Assembly: GCA_035527715.1 (NCBI GenBank)
Contig: DATKZY010000162.1
Location: 1 to 42,160 of the forward strand
Direction of reading: 5' to 3'
Source of the DNA: DSUN01 sp035527715
GTDB taxonomy: Bacteria > Planctomycetota > PUPC01 > DSUN01
Length of the DNA: 42,160 nucleotides
Below the pieces are notes generated by a model. That model did no database searches, was not told the origin of the DNA, and saw only the letters and a program-made list of their open reading frames with translations. Positions 8,814 through 17,021 of this stretch are shown piece after piece (within the stretch, counting starts at the first letter, position 1; the number at the start of each line of letters is the position of its first letter). The position numbers were made by a program, and so were the translations under genes.

Positions 8814-11800
8814 ATGAAGCTTCCGAGTGCGAGCCTCGCGGCCCTCGCTGGGCTCGTGGCAGCGGCGATGGGCGCGGAAAGCTCCCTGCTCCTTGATGAG
8901 AATGGCTACTTCCGCATCTACCACCAGTTCGGCCTGATGCGCATCTCGTCCGACGCCCTGAAGGCCGAGGGCGACACGCTCTTCACCAAGGAGCGCCTCG
9001 CCCGGCTCGAGAAGGAGACGAAGCAGCATCTCAAGGACCGGGGCATAGACTGGGACCGCGCGGACTGGCGGGACCACGCGTGCGTGCACTTCCGCCGCAC
9101 GCAACTGGGCGACGACTCCCGCGCGGTCGAGCTGATCCCCACGGTTCCGCCGCCGGCCGACTGGGCGAAGCCGGGCTTCGACGACGCCGCGTGGCTCCGC
9201 CAGCGCCTCGGCAAGCTCCCGCCCGAGCGCTACATGGCCGAGGCCTACGAGTTCACCACCCACCTCATCCGCGCCACGTTCCTTCGCAGCTATCTCCAGG
9301 TGCCCGACCCAGGAGCGGCCGGGGAGCTAACGCTCGACCTCTCGTTCCGCGGCGGGGCGCGGGTGCTCGTCAACGGCGTCGAGGTGGCTCGCGCGCACCT
9401 GCCGAAGGGCGAGCTTGGCCCCGACACGCCGGCCGACGACTACCCACGCGACGCCTATCTCGCCCTCGCCGACGAGGTGCCCGAGGAGCGGTATGCGGGC
9501 AACTTCGGCGACATCCGCTGCCCCTGGGACCAGGGGACGCCAGGAAGCAAGCGCCGCAAGGAGTGGGCGGACTTCCGCCTCGCCGCCTCGCGCCAGGCCA
9601 TCAACCAGAAGGGCTGGGAGCGGCTCGTGGGCCTGCGCGACCGCAAGCTCACGGGGGTCAAGATTCCCGCCAAGCTCCTCCAGAAGGGCGCCAACGTGCT
9701 GGCCGTCGAGCTGCGCGGCGCCCGGTTCCACCCACAAATCCTGGGCGGGGCCGGCGGCCCGCGGGCCGAGAACTGGGACCGCCACGGCGGCACCGAGAAC
9801 CACACGTGGGACCACGGCCGCCTGCTATCGCTGCAACTCAACGCCGCCGGCGGCAACATCCCCCCCGCCACGGCGCGGCCCGCCGGCGTCCAGGTCTGGA
9901 CCGAGGACATGCACACGCGGGTGTTCTCGCGCGACTTCAATCCGCCGGGGTTCCCCGTCGGCACCGTCCGCATGGTCGGCGCGCCGAACGGCACGTTCGC
10001 CGCGCAGTTCGTGCTGGGCACCGATCGCGACCTGGCCGGCCTGAAGGCGGCCGCGACCGAGCTGAAGGGCGCGGGGAGCACGATTCCCGCCTCCGCGGTG
10101 CGGGTCTCGCCCCTGAAGGGCTACTCGATTCTCGACCTCCACAAGCTCGGCCACGACCGCTGCCTGGGCATGTACCACTGGCAGTGCCCCATGGCCGTCG
10201 TCGCCGTCAGCCGCTACCAGGTGAAGCTGGCCGATCCGCCGCAGAAGGACGACGCCCGCCGCGAGGCCGAGCAGAAGCTCTTCTCCGCCTTCCGCTTCTT
10301 CGACCACATCTCATCGGAACCGGCCGCGGCGGTGCCGGCCGACACGTGCCAGCCCTTCTGGCTCTCGCTCAGGGTGCCGCAGGACGCCAGGCCCGGCGCC
10401 TATCGCGGGTCGGTGAGCGTCCAGGCCGAAGGAATGGAGCCGGTGGCCATCCCGGTCGAGGTCGAGGTCATCGGCTGGCGCATCCCCGGGCCGCTCGAGC
10501 TTCAGAGCATCGTGGAATCGGAGCAATCGCCCTACGCGCTCGCCAAGGTCTACAAGGCCGAACTGTGGTCGGAGGATCACTGGAAGCTCATCGAGGCGTC
10601 GTTCCAGCAACTCGCCCGGCTGGGCGCCGACGTGTTGTTCGTGCCCGTCCTCCTGCGGTCGGAGTTCGGCAACCGCGAGGACTCCTCGATGATCAAGTGG
10701 ATTCGGGCCAAGGACGGCTCGCTGCGGTTCGATGCGGCGATCCTCGACCGCTATCTCGACCTGGCCGGGAAGCACTGTGGCACGCCGCGCGTCGTGTGCT
10801 TCCAGATCATGCACGGCTGCCCCTCCGAGAGCCACGCGGTGAAGGTTCTGGATGAGGCGACAGGAAAGGAGGAGGCTGTGGAGGTCGGCCCGAACGCCGA
10901 GGCGACTCGGCGGCCGCTGTGGCGGGCCTTCGCCACGTTCGTCCGCGAGCACATGCGCCAGAAGGGGCTGGAGGAGGCGATGTACTGGGGCCACGCCTTC
11001 GACATGGTGGTGGACCCCGGCCTCGTGCGGCTGATGGCCGAGTTCACGCCCGGCATCTACTGGGCCGCGGGCGCCCACGCGCGCAAGCCCGACGCCACGT
11101 TCCGCGCCGTCGCCCGCTCCTACGGCTCCGACATCACGGACCGCAGCCTCCTGGGCTGGAAGAACCCCTTCGTCCACCTCGTCATGCCGCGCACCAACGG
11201 CTCGGTCATCTGCGTCGAGGGCACCTCCACGCCCTACACCTATCGCGTGCTGTGCGACCGCGCGATCTACTGCGGCTTCAACGGGGTGGGACGCATGGGC
11301 GCCGACTATTTCGAGAAGACCTGGTTCGACGGCTTCCGCGGCGGCCAGTACCTTCTCGTCGGACGCTCGTGCGTCCAGACCCTCTGGCCCGGCCCGAACG
11401 GCGCGGAGACAAGCACCCGAAACGAGGCCATGCTCGAAGGGCTTCAGGAGGCCGAGGCACGGATCTTCCTGGAGCAGGCACTCGACCGCAACCTGCTGCC
11501 CGCCGCCCTCGCCGCCGAGGCGCAGAAGACGCTCGACGACCATTTCCGCGCCACCCTCCACATCCCCGGCGGCACCGCCGCCATCACCATGATGGACGTC
11601 GCGGGCGACTGGCAGGGCCACAGCCGAACGCTCTTCGCCACCGCCGCCAAGGCCGCCGAGGCCGTGGGCATTGACGTGGATAAGACGCAGATCGGCGCCG
11701 AGAGGATGCAGGTCGTCTTCAGCGGCGAGGCCCGCGACCTCCACAGCCGCGAGGGCATTCCCCTCCCCGCCCTCGGCAAGGCCCGCGTCAGCGTGCGGCT

Positions 11801-12896
11801 GCGAAACTGGACGGGCAAACCGCGAGCCTGGAAGGCCGCGGCGGGCGAACCCTGGATTCAGCCGGCGAAGCTTGAAGGCACACTGGCCGCCCAGGAAGAG
11901 CTGCCCATCGTCCTCGACGGCGCGAGGCTGGAACCAGGCAATATCGTCAAGGGAACGCTGACGATCACGGATGCGGCCTCGGGCCGAAGCCAGGCCGTCG
12001 AGATCACGGCAAAGGTCCTCAAGCCCTTCGACTTCGAGGTCCAGCAGCCCGTGTTCAACGTCACCGTGGGCGAGGCGGAGTCGCGCGACTTCCTCCTCGT
12101 CAACCGCACGGCGACGGAGCAGCCCTGGAAGCTCGACAGCTCGGCGCCCTGGATGAAGGCGCAGCCGGCCTCGGGTCAGCTCAAGCCGGGCGCGTCGCTC
12201 TTCGTCACCGTGACTGTGGGCGGGGCGTCTCTGCCCCGCGAGGCCGCAACGCTCGACGCCACGCTCCGCCTCGAAATGCCAAACCTCCCGCGGGTTTCGG
12301 AACCCGCGGGAGGTTACAGGGAGGAGGTCGCCTTCAAGACCTTCGTCATCCCGCCCTACCAGCCGCCAGGGGGAAAACTGCCCGAGGGCGAGCCCGTGCT
12401 GCTCGAAACCGTGAGCAAGGACCTGCTCGTTCGCCACCGCAGCATCTCCTGGTTCAACGAGAAGGAGACGCACAAGGCGCCGACGTTTGGCCCGTTCCTC
12501 GACGTCTGGCACGGGAAGAAGCCGCTTGTCATCGGCGAGAAGAAGTACGAGCACGGGCTCTGGATCAAGCCGCTCCACGAGACGGTCTACAACATCGAGG
12601 GCAAGGGCTTCGCCGCCTTCAGTGCCGAGGTCGGCTGGAACCGCATGGTCACCAAGTCGGACGCCGGCCTCGGCCACACCACCGTGAGAATGAACTTCGA
12701 GATCCACGTGGACGGCAAGGTCGTCGCCCAGAGCGGCCTGATGAGCGCCACCGACCCAGCCCGCCTCCTCGTCGTCGGGGGCATGGCGGGCGCAAAGGAG
12801 CTGAAGCTCGTCAGCCGCACCCACTACAACGCCGACGAGCCCCTCGGCCTCGCCTACTGCAACTGGGCCAACCCGACGCTCTACAAGGGCAAGTGA
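8814..12896 (+). CDS. giant secreted GH123/DUF4091-like protein with NPCBM-like domain (copy 1)
   Basis: 1360-residue exported protein. ATG 8814 is used because AGGAGG (8803-8808) lies 5 nt upstream; a GTG directly before it is less likely. A signal peptide (1-21) is followed by a sandwich region with LSFRGGARVLVNG (about 176-189), then the DUF4091/GH123-type segment QPFWLSLRVPQ...PGAYRG, a barrel-like region (about 560-860) and an end block typical of DUF4091 (ETSTRNEAMLEGLQEAEARI). Beta domains follow (about 980-1180), then a C-terminal region resembling NPCBM (about 1195-1355, with EKKYEHGLW). The Asp-Glu catalytic pair expected for GH123 is not obvious, so activity is uncertain. Two palindromic repeats sit inside the coding sequence (12212-12241 and 12282-12315). 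The downstream gene is its paralog. Confidence 0.85.
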   Translation: MKLPSASLAALAGLVAAAMGAESSLLLDENGYFRIYHQFGLMRISSDALKAEGDTLFTKERLARLEKETKQHLKDRGIDWDRADWRDHACVHFRRTQLGDDSRAVELIPTVPPPADWAKPGFDDAAWLRQRLGKLPPERYMAEAYEFTTHLIRATFLRSYLQVPDPGAAGELTLDLSFRGGARVLVNGVEVARAHLPKGELGPDTPADDYPRDAYLALADEVPEERYAGNFGDIRCPWDQGTPGSKRRKEWADFRLAASRQAINQKGWERLVGLRDRKLTGVKIPAKLLQKGANVLAVELRGARFHPQILGGAGGPRAENWDRHGGTENHTWDHGRLLSLQLNAAGGNIPPATARPAGVQVWTEDMHTRVFSRDFNPPGFPVGTVRMVGAPNGTFAAQFVLGTDRDLAGLKAAATELKGAGSTIPASAVRVSPLKGYSILDLHKLGHDRCLGMYHWQCPMAVVAVSRYQVKLADPPQKDDARREAEQKLFSAFRFFDHISSEPAAAVPADTCQPFWLSLRVPQDARPGAYRGSVSVQAEGMEPVAIPVEVEVIGWRIPGPLELQSIVESEQSPYALAKVYKAELWSEDHWKLIEASFQQLARLGADVLFVPVLLRSEFGNREDSSMIKWIRAKDGSLRFDAAILDRYLDLAGKHCGTPRVVCFQIMHGCPSESHAVKVLDEATGKEEAVEVGPNAEATRRPLWRAFATFVREHMRQKGLEEAMYWGHAFDMVVDPGLVRLMAEFTPGIYWAAGAHARKPDATFRAVARSYGSDITDRSLLGWKNPFVHLVMPRTNGSVICVEGTSTPYTYRVLCDRAIYCGFNGVGRMGADYFEKTWFDGFRGGQYLLVGRSCVQTLWPGPNGAETSTRNEAMLEGLQEAEARIFLEQALDRNLLPAALAAEAQKTLDDHFRATLHIPGGTAAITMMDVAGDWQGHSRTLFATAAKAAEAVGIDVDKTQIGAERMQVVFSGEARDLHSREGIPLPALGKARVSVRLRNWTGKPRAWKAAAGEPWIQPAKLEGTLAAQEELPIVLDGARLEPGNIVKGTLTITDAASGRSQAVEITAKVLKPFDFEVQQPVFNVTVGEAESRDFLLVNRTATEQPWKLDSSAPWMKAQPASGQLKPGASLFVTVTVGGASLPREAATLDATLRLEMPNLPRVSEPAGGYREEVAFKTFVIPPYQPPGGKLPEGEPVLLETVSKDLLVRHRSISWFNEKETHKAPTFGPFLDVWHGKKPLVIGEKKYEHGLWIKPLHETVYNIEGKGFAAFSAEVGWNRMVTKSDAGLGHTTVRMNFEIHVDGKVVAQSGLMSATDPARLLVVGGMAGAKELKLVSRTHYNADEPLGLAYCNWANPTLYKGK
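12212..12241. repeat. GCGGGGC-loop-GCCCCGC palindrome, copy in the first giant gene
   Basis: GCGGGGC (12220-12226) and GCCCCGC (12233-12239) flank the loop GTCTCT. The sequence is read in frame as TVGGASLPRE. A nearly identical element with loop GTCTCC occurs at 13700-13729 in the paralog, at a non-homologous place in the protein, so the element rather than ancestry explains the likeness. Confidence 0.7.
12282..12315. repeat. perfect 15-bp palindrome inside a coding sequence
   Basis: AACCTCCCGCGGGTT (12282-12296), loop TCGG, then its exact reverse complement (12301-12315). It is translated without a stop as NLPRVSEPAGG (about residues 1157-1168). The paralog at 12923 has about nine fewer residues at the aligned place, which fits insertion of a 34-bp element. 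Confidence 0.8.
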
Positions 12897-12902
12897 CAGG
12901 CT

Positions 12903-12935
12903 TGATGGGGATGGGTGGATGAATGGATGAATGCG
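12903..12935. repeat. GGATG-type repeat covering the start of the second giant gene
   Basis: The 26-bp gap and the first codons of the next gene consist of ATGGGTGGATGAATGGATGAATG-like units, given here by position. They closely match the left part of the 3658-3747 repeat, sharing GTGGATGAATGGA. The only usable start codon of the downstream gene lies inside it. Confidence 0.6.
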
Positions 12936-15900
12936 GGAAACACGCGATAGCGCTCTTCATCATCGCGTGCGTGGCCGCAGCGCACGGCGGAACGCGCGTT
13001 GTGGATGAAACCGCATATTGGCGGGTCTGCGTGCAGTTCGGGCCGGACAGGCTCAATGCTGCGGCGCTCAAGGCCGAGGGGGAGAAGCTGCTGGGCGCCG
13101 AGGGGCTGAAGCGGCTGAGGAGCAAGGCCGAACGCTACAACAAGGCCCCATTTGCCCCACCCGGCCAGGAACTCGATCTGAGCAAGGCCGACTGGCGCGA
13201 GCAGGCCATCGTCTGGTTCCCCGTCGGCCAGGGCGACAGCGAGCGGGCGGCGCTCAACTGCCGCTCCCCTGCCCCACCCGCCGAGTGGGCGTCGCCGGAC
13301 TTCGACGCGGCCGCCTGGCCCCGCCAGCGCCTGCCGCTGCTGGTCGGCAACGTGCTCCGCCCCAGCATCATGCACGGCGACAAGGATATGCAGCAGCTCT
13401 GCGTCCGCGCCGCCTTCCTCCGCACAACGTTCGACGTGCCCGATCCCGCCAAGGCCGACTACACGCTGTCGCTCAGCTTCCGCGGCGGGGCGCGGGTGCT
13501 GCTCAACGGGCAGGAGGTCGCCCGAGGCCACCTGTCGCCCGGCGGCGCGGCGGAGGGCTATCCCGCGGAAGCCTATGTGTGCCTCCAGGGCGAGGTGCCG
13601 CCGCAGCTCTGGGAGCGCGAGATGCGGAAGATCGGCGTCGTCTTCTGCGAGGAGCTGGTGGGCCGGTTCGACGACGCCTTCGCCGACGCCACGCCGACTG
13701 TAGGCGGGGCGTCTCCGCCCCGCGACTACTGGACGAGCCGCGGCGCGTCCCGCTTCGCCGGCTACTTCGGCGGCTGGACGCAGATCAACCGCGCCGGCTT
13801 CGAGCGGGTCACGAAGCTCCGCAACCGCACGCTCGGGCCGCTCGTGCTCCCGAGGGCCGCGCTCCGCAAGGGCACGAATCTCCTCGCCATCGAACTCCAC
13901 GCCAGCCCCATCCACCCGGTCGTCCTCACCGACCGCGAGGCGAACTGGGGCCGGGCCTTCCAGCGCGAGATGTTCTGGTCGCACTGCCGGCTCATTGACC
14001 TGGCCCTCGAGGCCAGCGACCCGCAGGCGCCCTCGGCGCTCGAACGCCCGAGAGGCGTCCAGGTGTGGGTCGAGGACGTGCATCGCCAGTGCTACAATGC
14101 GGACTTCGGGCCAGGTGGCAAGCCGGGCGTCGTGCGTTTCGTCGGCGCAGCCAATGGCACCTACTCGGCCCAGGTCGTGGTCGGCACCGACAGGGAGCTG
14201 AAGGGAATGAAGGCCACGGCGCGCATCGAGGGGCTGCCGGCCGACTCGCTCCGCGTCGGCTACCTTGTCGGCCATCCCGCCACGGAGCTGGTGAAGCTGG
14301 GCCAGATCCGCAACATGGTCGAGGACCGCGCCGACCCGCTCTGCCCGCCGGCCGAGTGGGCCATCCTGCGCTATGGCCCCGAGGAAGCGAGGAGCAAGCG
14401 CCTGCCCCGCGAACAGCGCCTCAAGATCGCCGAGGGACTGGCCTTCTTCGACCACATCGGCTCGGGGCCGCCCGCCGTCGTCCCCGCGAACACGTGCCAG
14501 CCCCTCTGGCTCTCGCTCACGGTTCCCCCCAACGCCGAGGCTGGCGTCTACCGCGGCACGGTGCGGGTCGAAGCGGGGGGCATCGAGCCGGTCTCCGTGC
14601 CCGTCGAGGCCGAAGTCGCCGGCTGGCGGCTGCCCGACCCGCTGGACTTCCAGACCGTCGTCGCCCTCGAGCAATCGCCCTACGGCGTCGCGAAGCACTA
14701 CGGCGTCGAGCCGTGGAGCGACGCGCATTTCCGCCTGCTGGACGCCAGCTTCCGCCAGCTCGCACGGGTCGGCAACGACCTGCTCTTCATCCCGTGCATC
14801 CAGAACACCGAGTTCGGCAACCACGACGACACGCCGATCCGCTGGACGCGCCGCAAGGATGGCGCCTTGGCCTTCGACTACCGCATCCTCGACCGCTACC
14901 TCGACCTGGCGGTGAGCCGCCTCGGCAAGCCACTGGCCCTCTGCCTCGTCGTCATGCACGGCGCCGATCGCTGGGGGCCGGGAGCGACCCTGGCCACCAC
15001 CGTCGCGCTTCTCGACGAGGCGACGGGCGAGACGAAGCCCCTCGACCTCCGCAGCGCCGCCGAGGGTGCGCGCGAGTGCTGGAAGGCGTTCGCCACGGAC
15101 CTCCACGCCCACCTGCGCGAGAAGGGGCTGGCCGACGCGATGTTCTGGGGCTTCTGCTGGGACAGCTTCGGCGACCCCAAGCTGCCTGCCCTCCTGGGCG
15201 AACTGGTGCCCGAGGTGAAGTGGGCGCGCAGCAGCCACGACGGCCACCCCGACGGCACGTTCGCCCTCGTCACCAGCTCGCTCGGCCGCGAGATCACCGA
15301 GACGAGTCTGAAGGGCTGGGCCAATCGCGGCCTGGAGCTCCTCTGCCCGCGGTCCGGCAGCACCGTGCTGAGCAGCAACGGCCATTCGCCGCCCTTCACC
15401 TTCCGCCTCATGGCCCATCGCGCGCTCGTGGCCGGCTACCGGGGCGTGGGGCGGCTGGGCGCGGACTACTGGGCCGACATCTTCTTCCGCGGCTACAAGG
15501 GCTCCCTCTCCGGCGGCATTGCGGGCATGCCGTGCAGCAGCCTGCTGTGGCCAGGGAAGGAGGGAGCCGAGTCGAGCGCTCGCTTCGAGGCCCTCCGCGA
15601 GGGCCTCCAGGAGACCGAGGCACGCATCTACCTCGAACAGGCCCTCGACCGCGGGCTCGTGCCGAAGGATCGCGGCGACGGCATCCGCCGCGTCCTGGAC
15701 GAGCACAATCGCCAGACCCTCTACATCTCCCCAGGCCGCGTGGGCATGCAGGTTCACGAGCACGCCGCGGGCTGGCAGGAGCGCTCGCGCCTGCTCTACG
15801 GGGCCGCCGCGAAGGTAGCCGAATTCAACGCCCTGGATGTGGACCGCACGAAGGTCGCGGCGGTCGTCCCCGCCCGCAGCATCACGCCGCTCGCCGTGAC

Positions 15901-17014
15901 GCTGCGCAACTGGACGCCGAAGCCGCGCCCCTGGCGAGCCGCCGTGGACCAGCCCTGGCTCGTCCTGAAGACGGCCTCGGGCACTGCACAGGGCCACCAG
16001 GACATCGCCCTTCTCGCTGACGCCAACCGCCTGAAGCCCGAGGCCACGGACAATGGGGCACTGACCCTCACGGACATCGAGAGCGGGCGAGCCCATCGCG
16101 TCGAGATCGCGGTCCGCGTGGGCAAGGTGCTCGACCTGGTGATGCCGGCTTACGACTTCCTGGGCAGCCCAGGCCACGCCTCGTGCTGGGACCCGAAGCG
16201 GGTCGAGGACCACGCGGTGTTCAACGTCGCCCCCGGGGGCGCGGACGGCGACGAGTATGCCCTCGTGAACCATTCGGGCGCCGAGCTTTCGTGGACGCTT
16301 TCCAGCTCGGCGCGCTGGCTCGCCGCCGAGCCGGCCGCGGGCAAGCTGGGAGCCGGCCAGCGCACGTTCGTGAAGCTCACGGCTCGCCCGCCCGACGCCC
16401 AGGCGGCGACCCACAACGTCACGCTCACCCTCCGCGAGAGCGGCGGCAGCGACTTGAAGCGGAGCGTCGTCGTCCACGTGATCCCCCCCTACGCGGAGCC
16501 GCGCGCGCTGTCCAAGGGCGAGGTCGTGCACCTGGCCGACGTGCCGAAGTCGCGGGTTGTCCTGCACAAGACCAGGGCGTATTGGCTCGGCACGTCGGAC
16601 CGCCAGCGGCCCGACTACGGCCCCCGCTTCGGCCCGAACAGCCAGGTGGAGCGCGGCGGCCCCGACGCCGAGCGCGCGAGCATGCATGCCGCGCCCGAGC
16701 AGGTCACCGCCTACAACATCGAGGGGATGGGCTTCGCCGCCTTCAGCGCCTCGGTCCGCATCAACCCCCAGTTCGCCAAGCCGTCGCTCGAACAGCTCCA
16801 CCGCGTCCGCGTGAGCTTCGAGGTCCACGTGGACGGTGCGCTCCGCGCCCAGAGCGGCCTGATGACGGCGGCCGACGACGCCCGCCTCCTCGTCGTCGAG
16901 GGCCTTGCGGGGGCGAAGGAGCTGAAACTCCTCACCCGCTTCGACCGCCCCGAGCCGAGGAACCACGGCAGCGCCGTCTACGCCCAGTGGCGCGAGGCCA
17001 GGTTCTACAAGTGA
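12923..17014 (+). CDS. giant secreted GH123/DUF4091-like protein with NPCBM-like domain (copy 2)
   Basis: 1363-residue paralog of the preceding gene, collinear with it from signal peptide to C-terminus. Shared landmarks include LSFRGGARVL, QPLWLSLTVP with VYRGTV, a barrel-like region with FDYRILDRYLDLA, the DUF4091-type end block (SSARFEALREGLQETEARI) and the NPCBM-like tail with YNIEGMGFAAFSA. As in copy 1, no clear Asp-Glu catalytic pair is seen where GH123 would have one. ATG 12923 lies within a GGATG-type repeat with no good Shine-Dalgarno; no other in-frame ATG precedes the hydrophobic signal (AIALFIIACVAAA), so the repeat appears to supply the start. A palindrome at 13700-13729 is read in frame. 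The stop lies 7 bp from that of the convergent CBM9 gene. Confidence 0.85.
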   Translation: MDECGKHAIALFIIACVAAAHGGTRVVDETAYWRVCVQFGPDRLNAAALKAEGEKLLGAEGLKRLRSKAERYNKAPFAPPGQELDLSKADWREQAIVWFPVGQGDSERAALNCRSPAPPAEWASPDFDAAAWPRQRLPLLVGNVLRPSIMHGDKDMQQLCVRAAFLRTTFDVPDPAKADYTLSLSFRGGARVLLNGQEVARGHLSPGGAAEGYPAEAYVCLQGEVPPQLWEREMRKIGVVFCEELVGRFDDAFADATPTVGGASPPRDYWTSRGASRFAGYFGGWTQINRAGFERVTKLRNRTLGPLVLPRAALRKGTNLLAIELHASPIHPVVLTDREANWGRAFQREMFWSHCRLIDLALEASDPQAPSALERPRGVQVWVEDVHRQCYNADFGPGGKPGVVRFVGAANGTYSAQVVVGTDRELKGMKATARIEGLPADSLRVGYLVGHPATELVKLGQIRNMVEDRADPLCPPAEWAILRYGPEEARSKRLPREQRLKIAEGLAFFDHIGSGPPAVVPANTCQPLWLSLTVPPNAEAGVYRGTVRVEAGGIEPVSVPVEAEVAGWRLPDPLDFQTVVALEQSPYGVAKHYGVEPWSDAHFRLLDASFRQLARVGNDLLFIPCIQNTEFGNHDDTPIRWTRRKDGALAFDYRILDRYLDLAVSRLGKPLALCLVVMHGADRWGPGATLATTVALLDEATGETKPLDLRSAAEGARECWKAFATDLHAHLREKGLADAMFWGFCWDSFGDPKLPALLGELVPEVKWARSSHDGHPDGTFALVTSSLGREITETSLKGWANRGLELLCPRSGSTVLSSNGHSPPFTFRLMAHRALVAGYRGVGRLGADYWADIFFRGYKGSLSGGIAGMPCSSLLWPGKEGAESSARFEALREGLQETEARIYLEQALDRGLVPKDRGDGIRRVLDEHNRQTLYISPGRVGMQVHEHAAGWQERSRLLYGAAAKVAEFNALDVDRTKVAAVVPARSITPLAVTLRNWTPKPRPWRAAVDQPWLVLKTASGTAQGHQDIALLADANRLKPEATDNGALTLTDIESGRAHRVEIAVRVGKVLDLVMPAYDFLGSPGHASCWDPKRVEDHAVFNVAPGGADGDEYALVNHSGAELSWTLSSSARWLAAEPAAGKLGAGQRTFVKLTARPPDAQAATHNVTLTLRESGGSDLKRSVVVHVIPPYAEPRALSKGEVVHLADVPKSRVVLHKTRAYWLGTSDRQRPDYGPRFGPNSQVERGGPDAERASMHAAPEQVTAYNIEGMGFAAFSASVRINPQFAKPSLEQLHRVRVSFEVHVDGALRAQSGLMTAADDARLLVVEGLAGAKELKLLTRFDRPEPRNHGSAVYAQWREARFYK
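13700..13729. repeat. GCGGGGC-loop-GCCCCGC palindrome, copy in the second giant gene
   Basis: GTAG + GCGGGGC (13704-13710), loop GTCTCC, GCCCCGC (13717-13723), GA, CTAC. It is read in frame as VGGASPPRDY. This copy has longer arms (GTAG/CTAC) than the 12212-12241 copy and may be closer to the intact element. Confidence 0.7.
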
Positions 17015-17021
17015 GGTGGCG

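Noticed and set aside
12881..16966. 1361-codon antisense frame across the second giant gene
   Set aside because: Low-complexity translation, no ribosome site, and the sense frame has full family features and a paralog.
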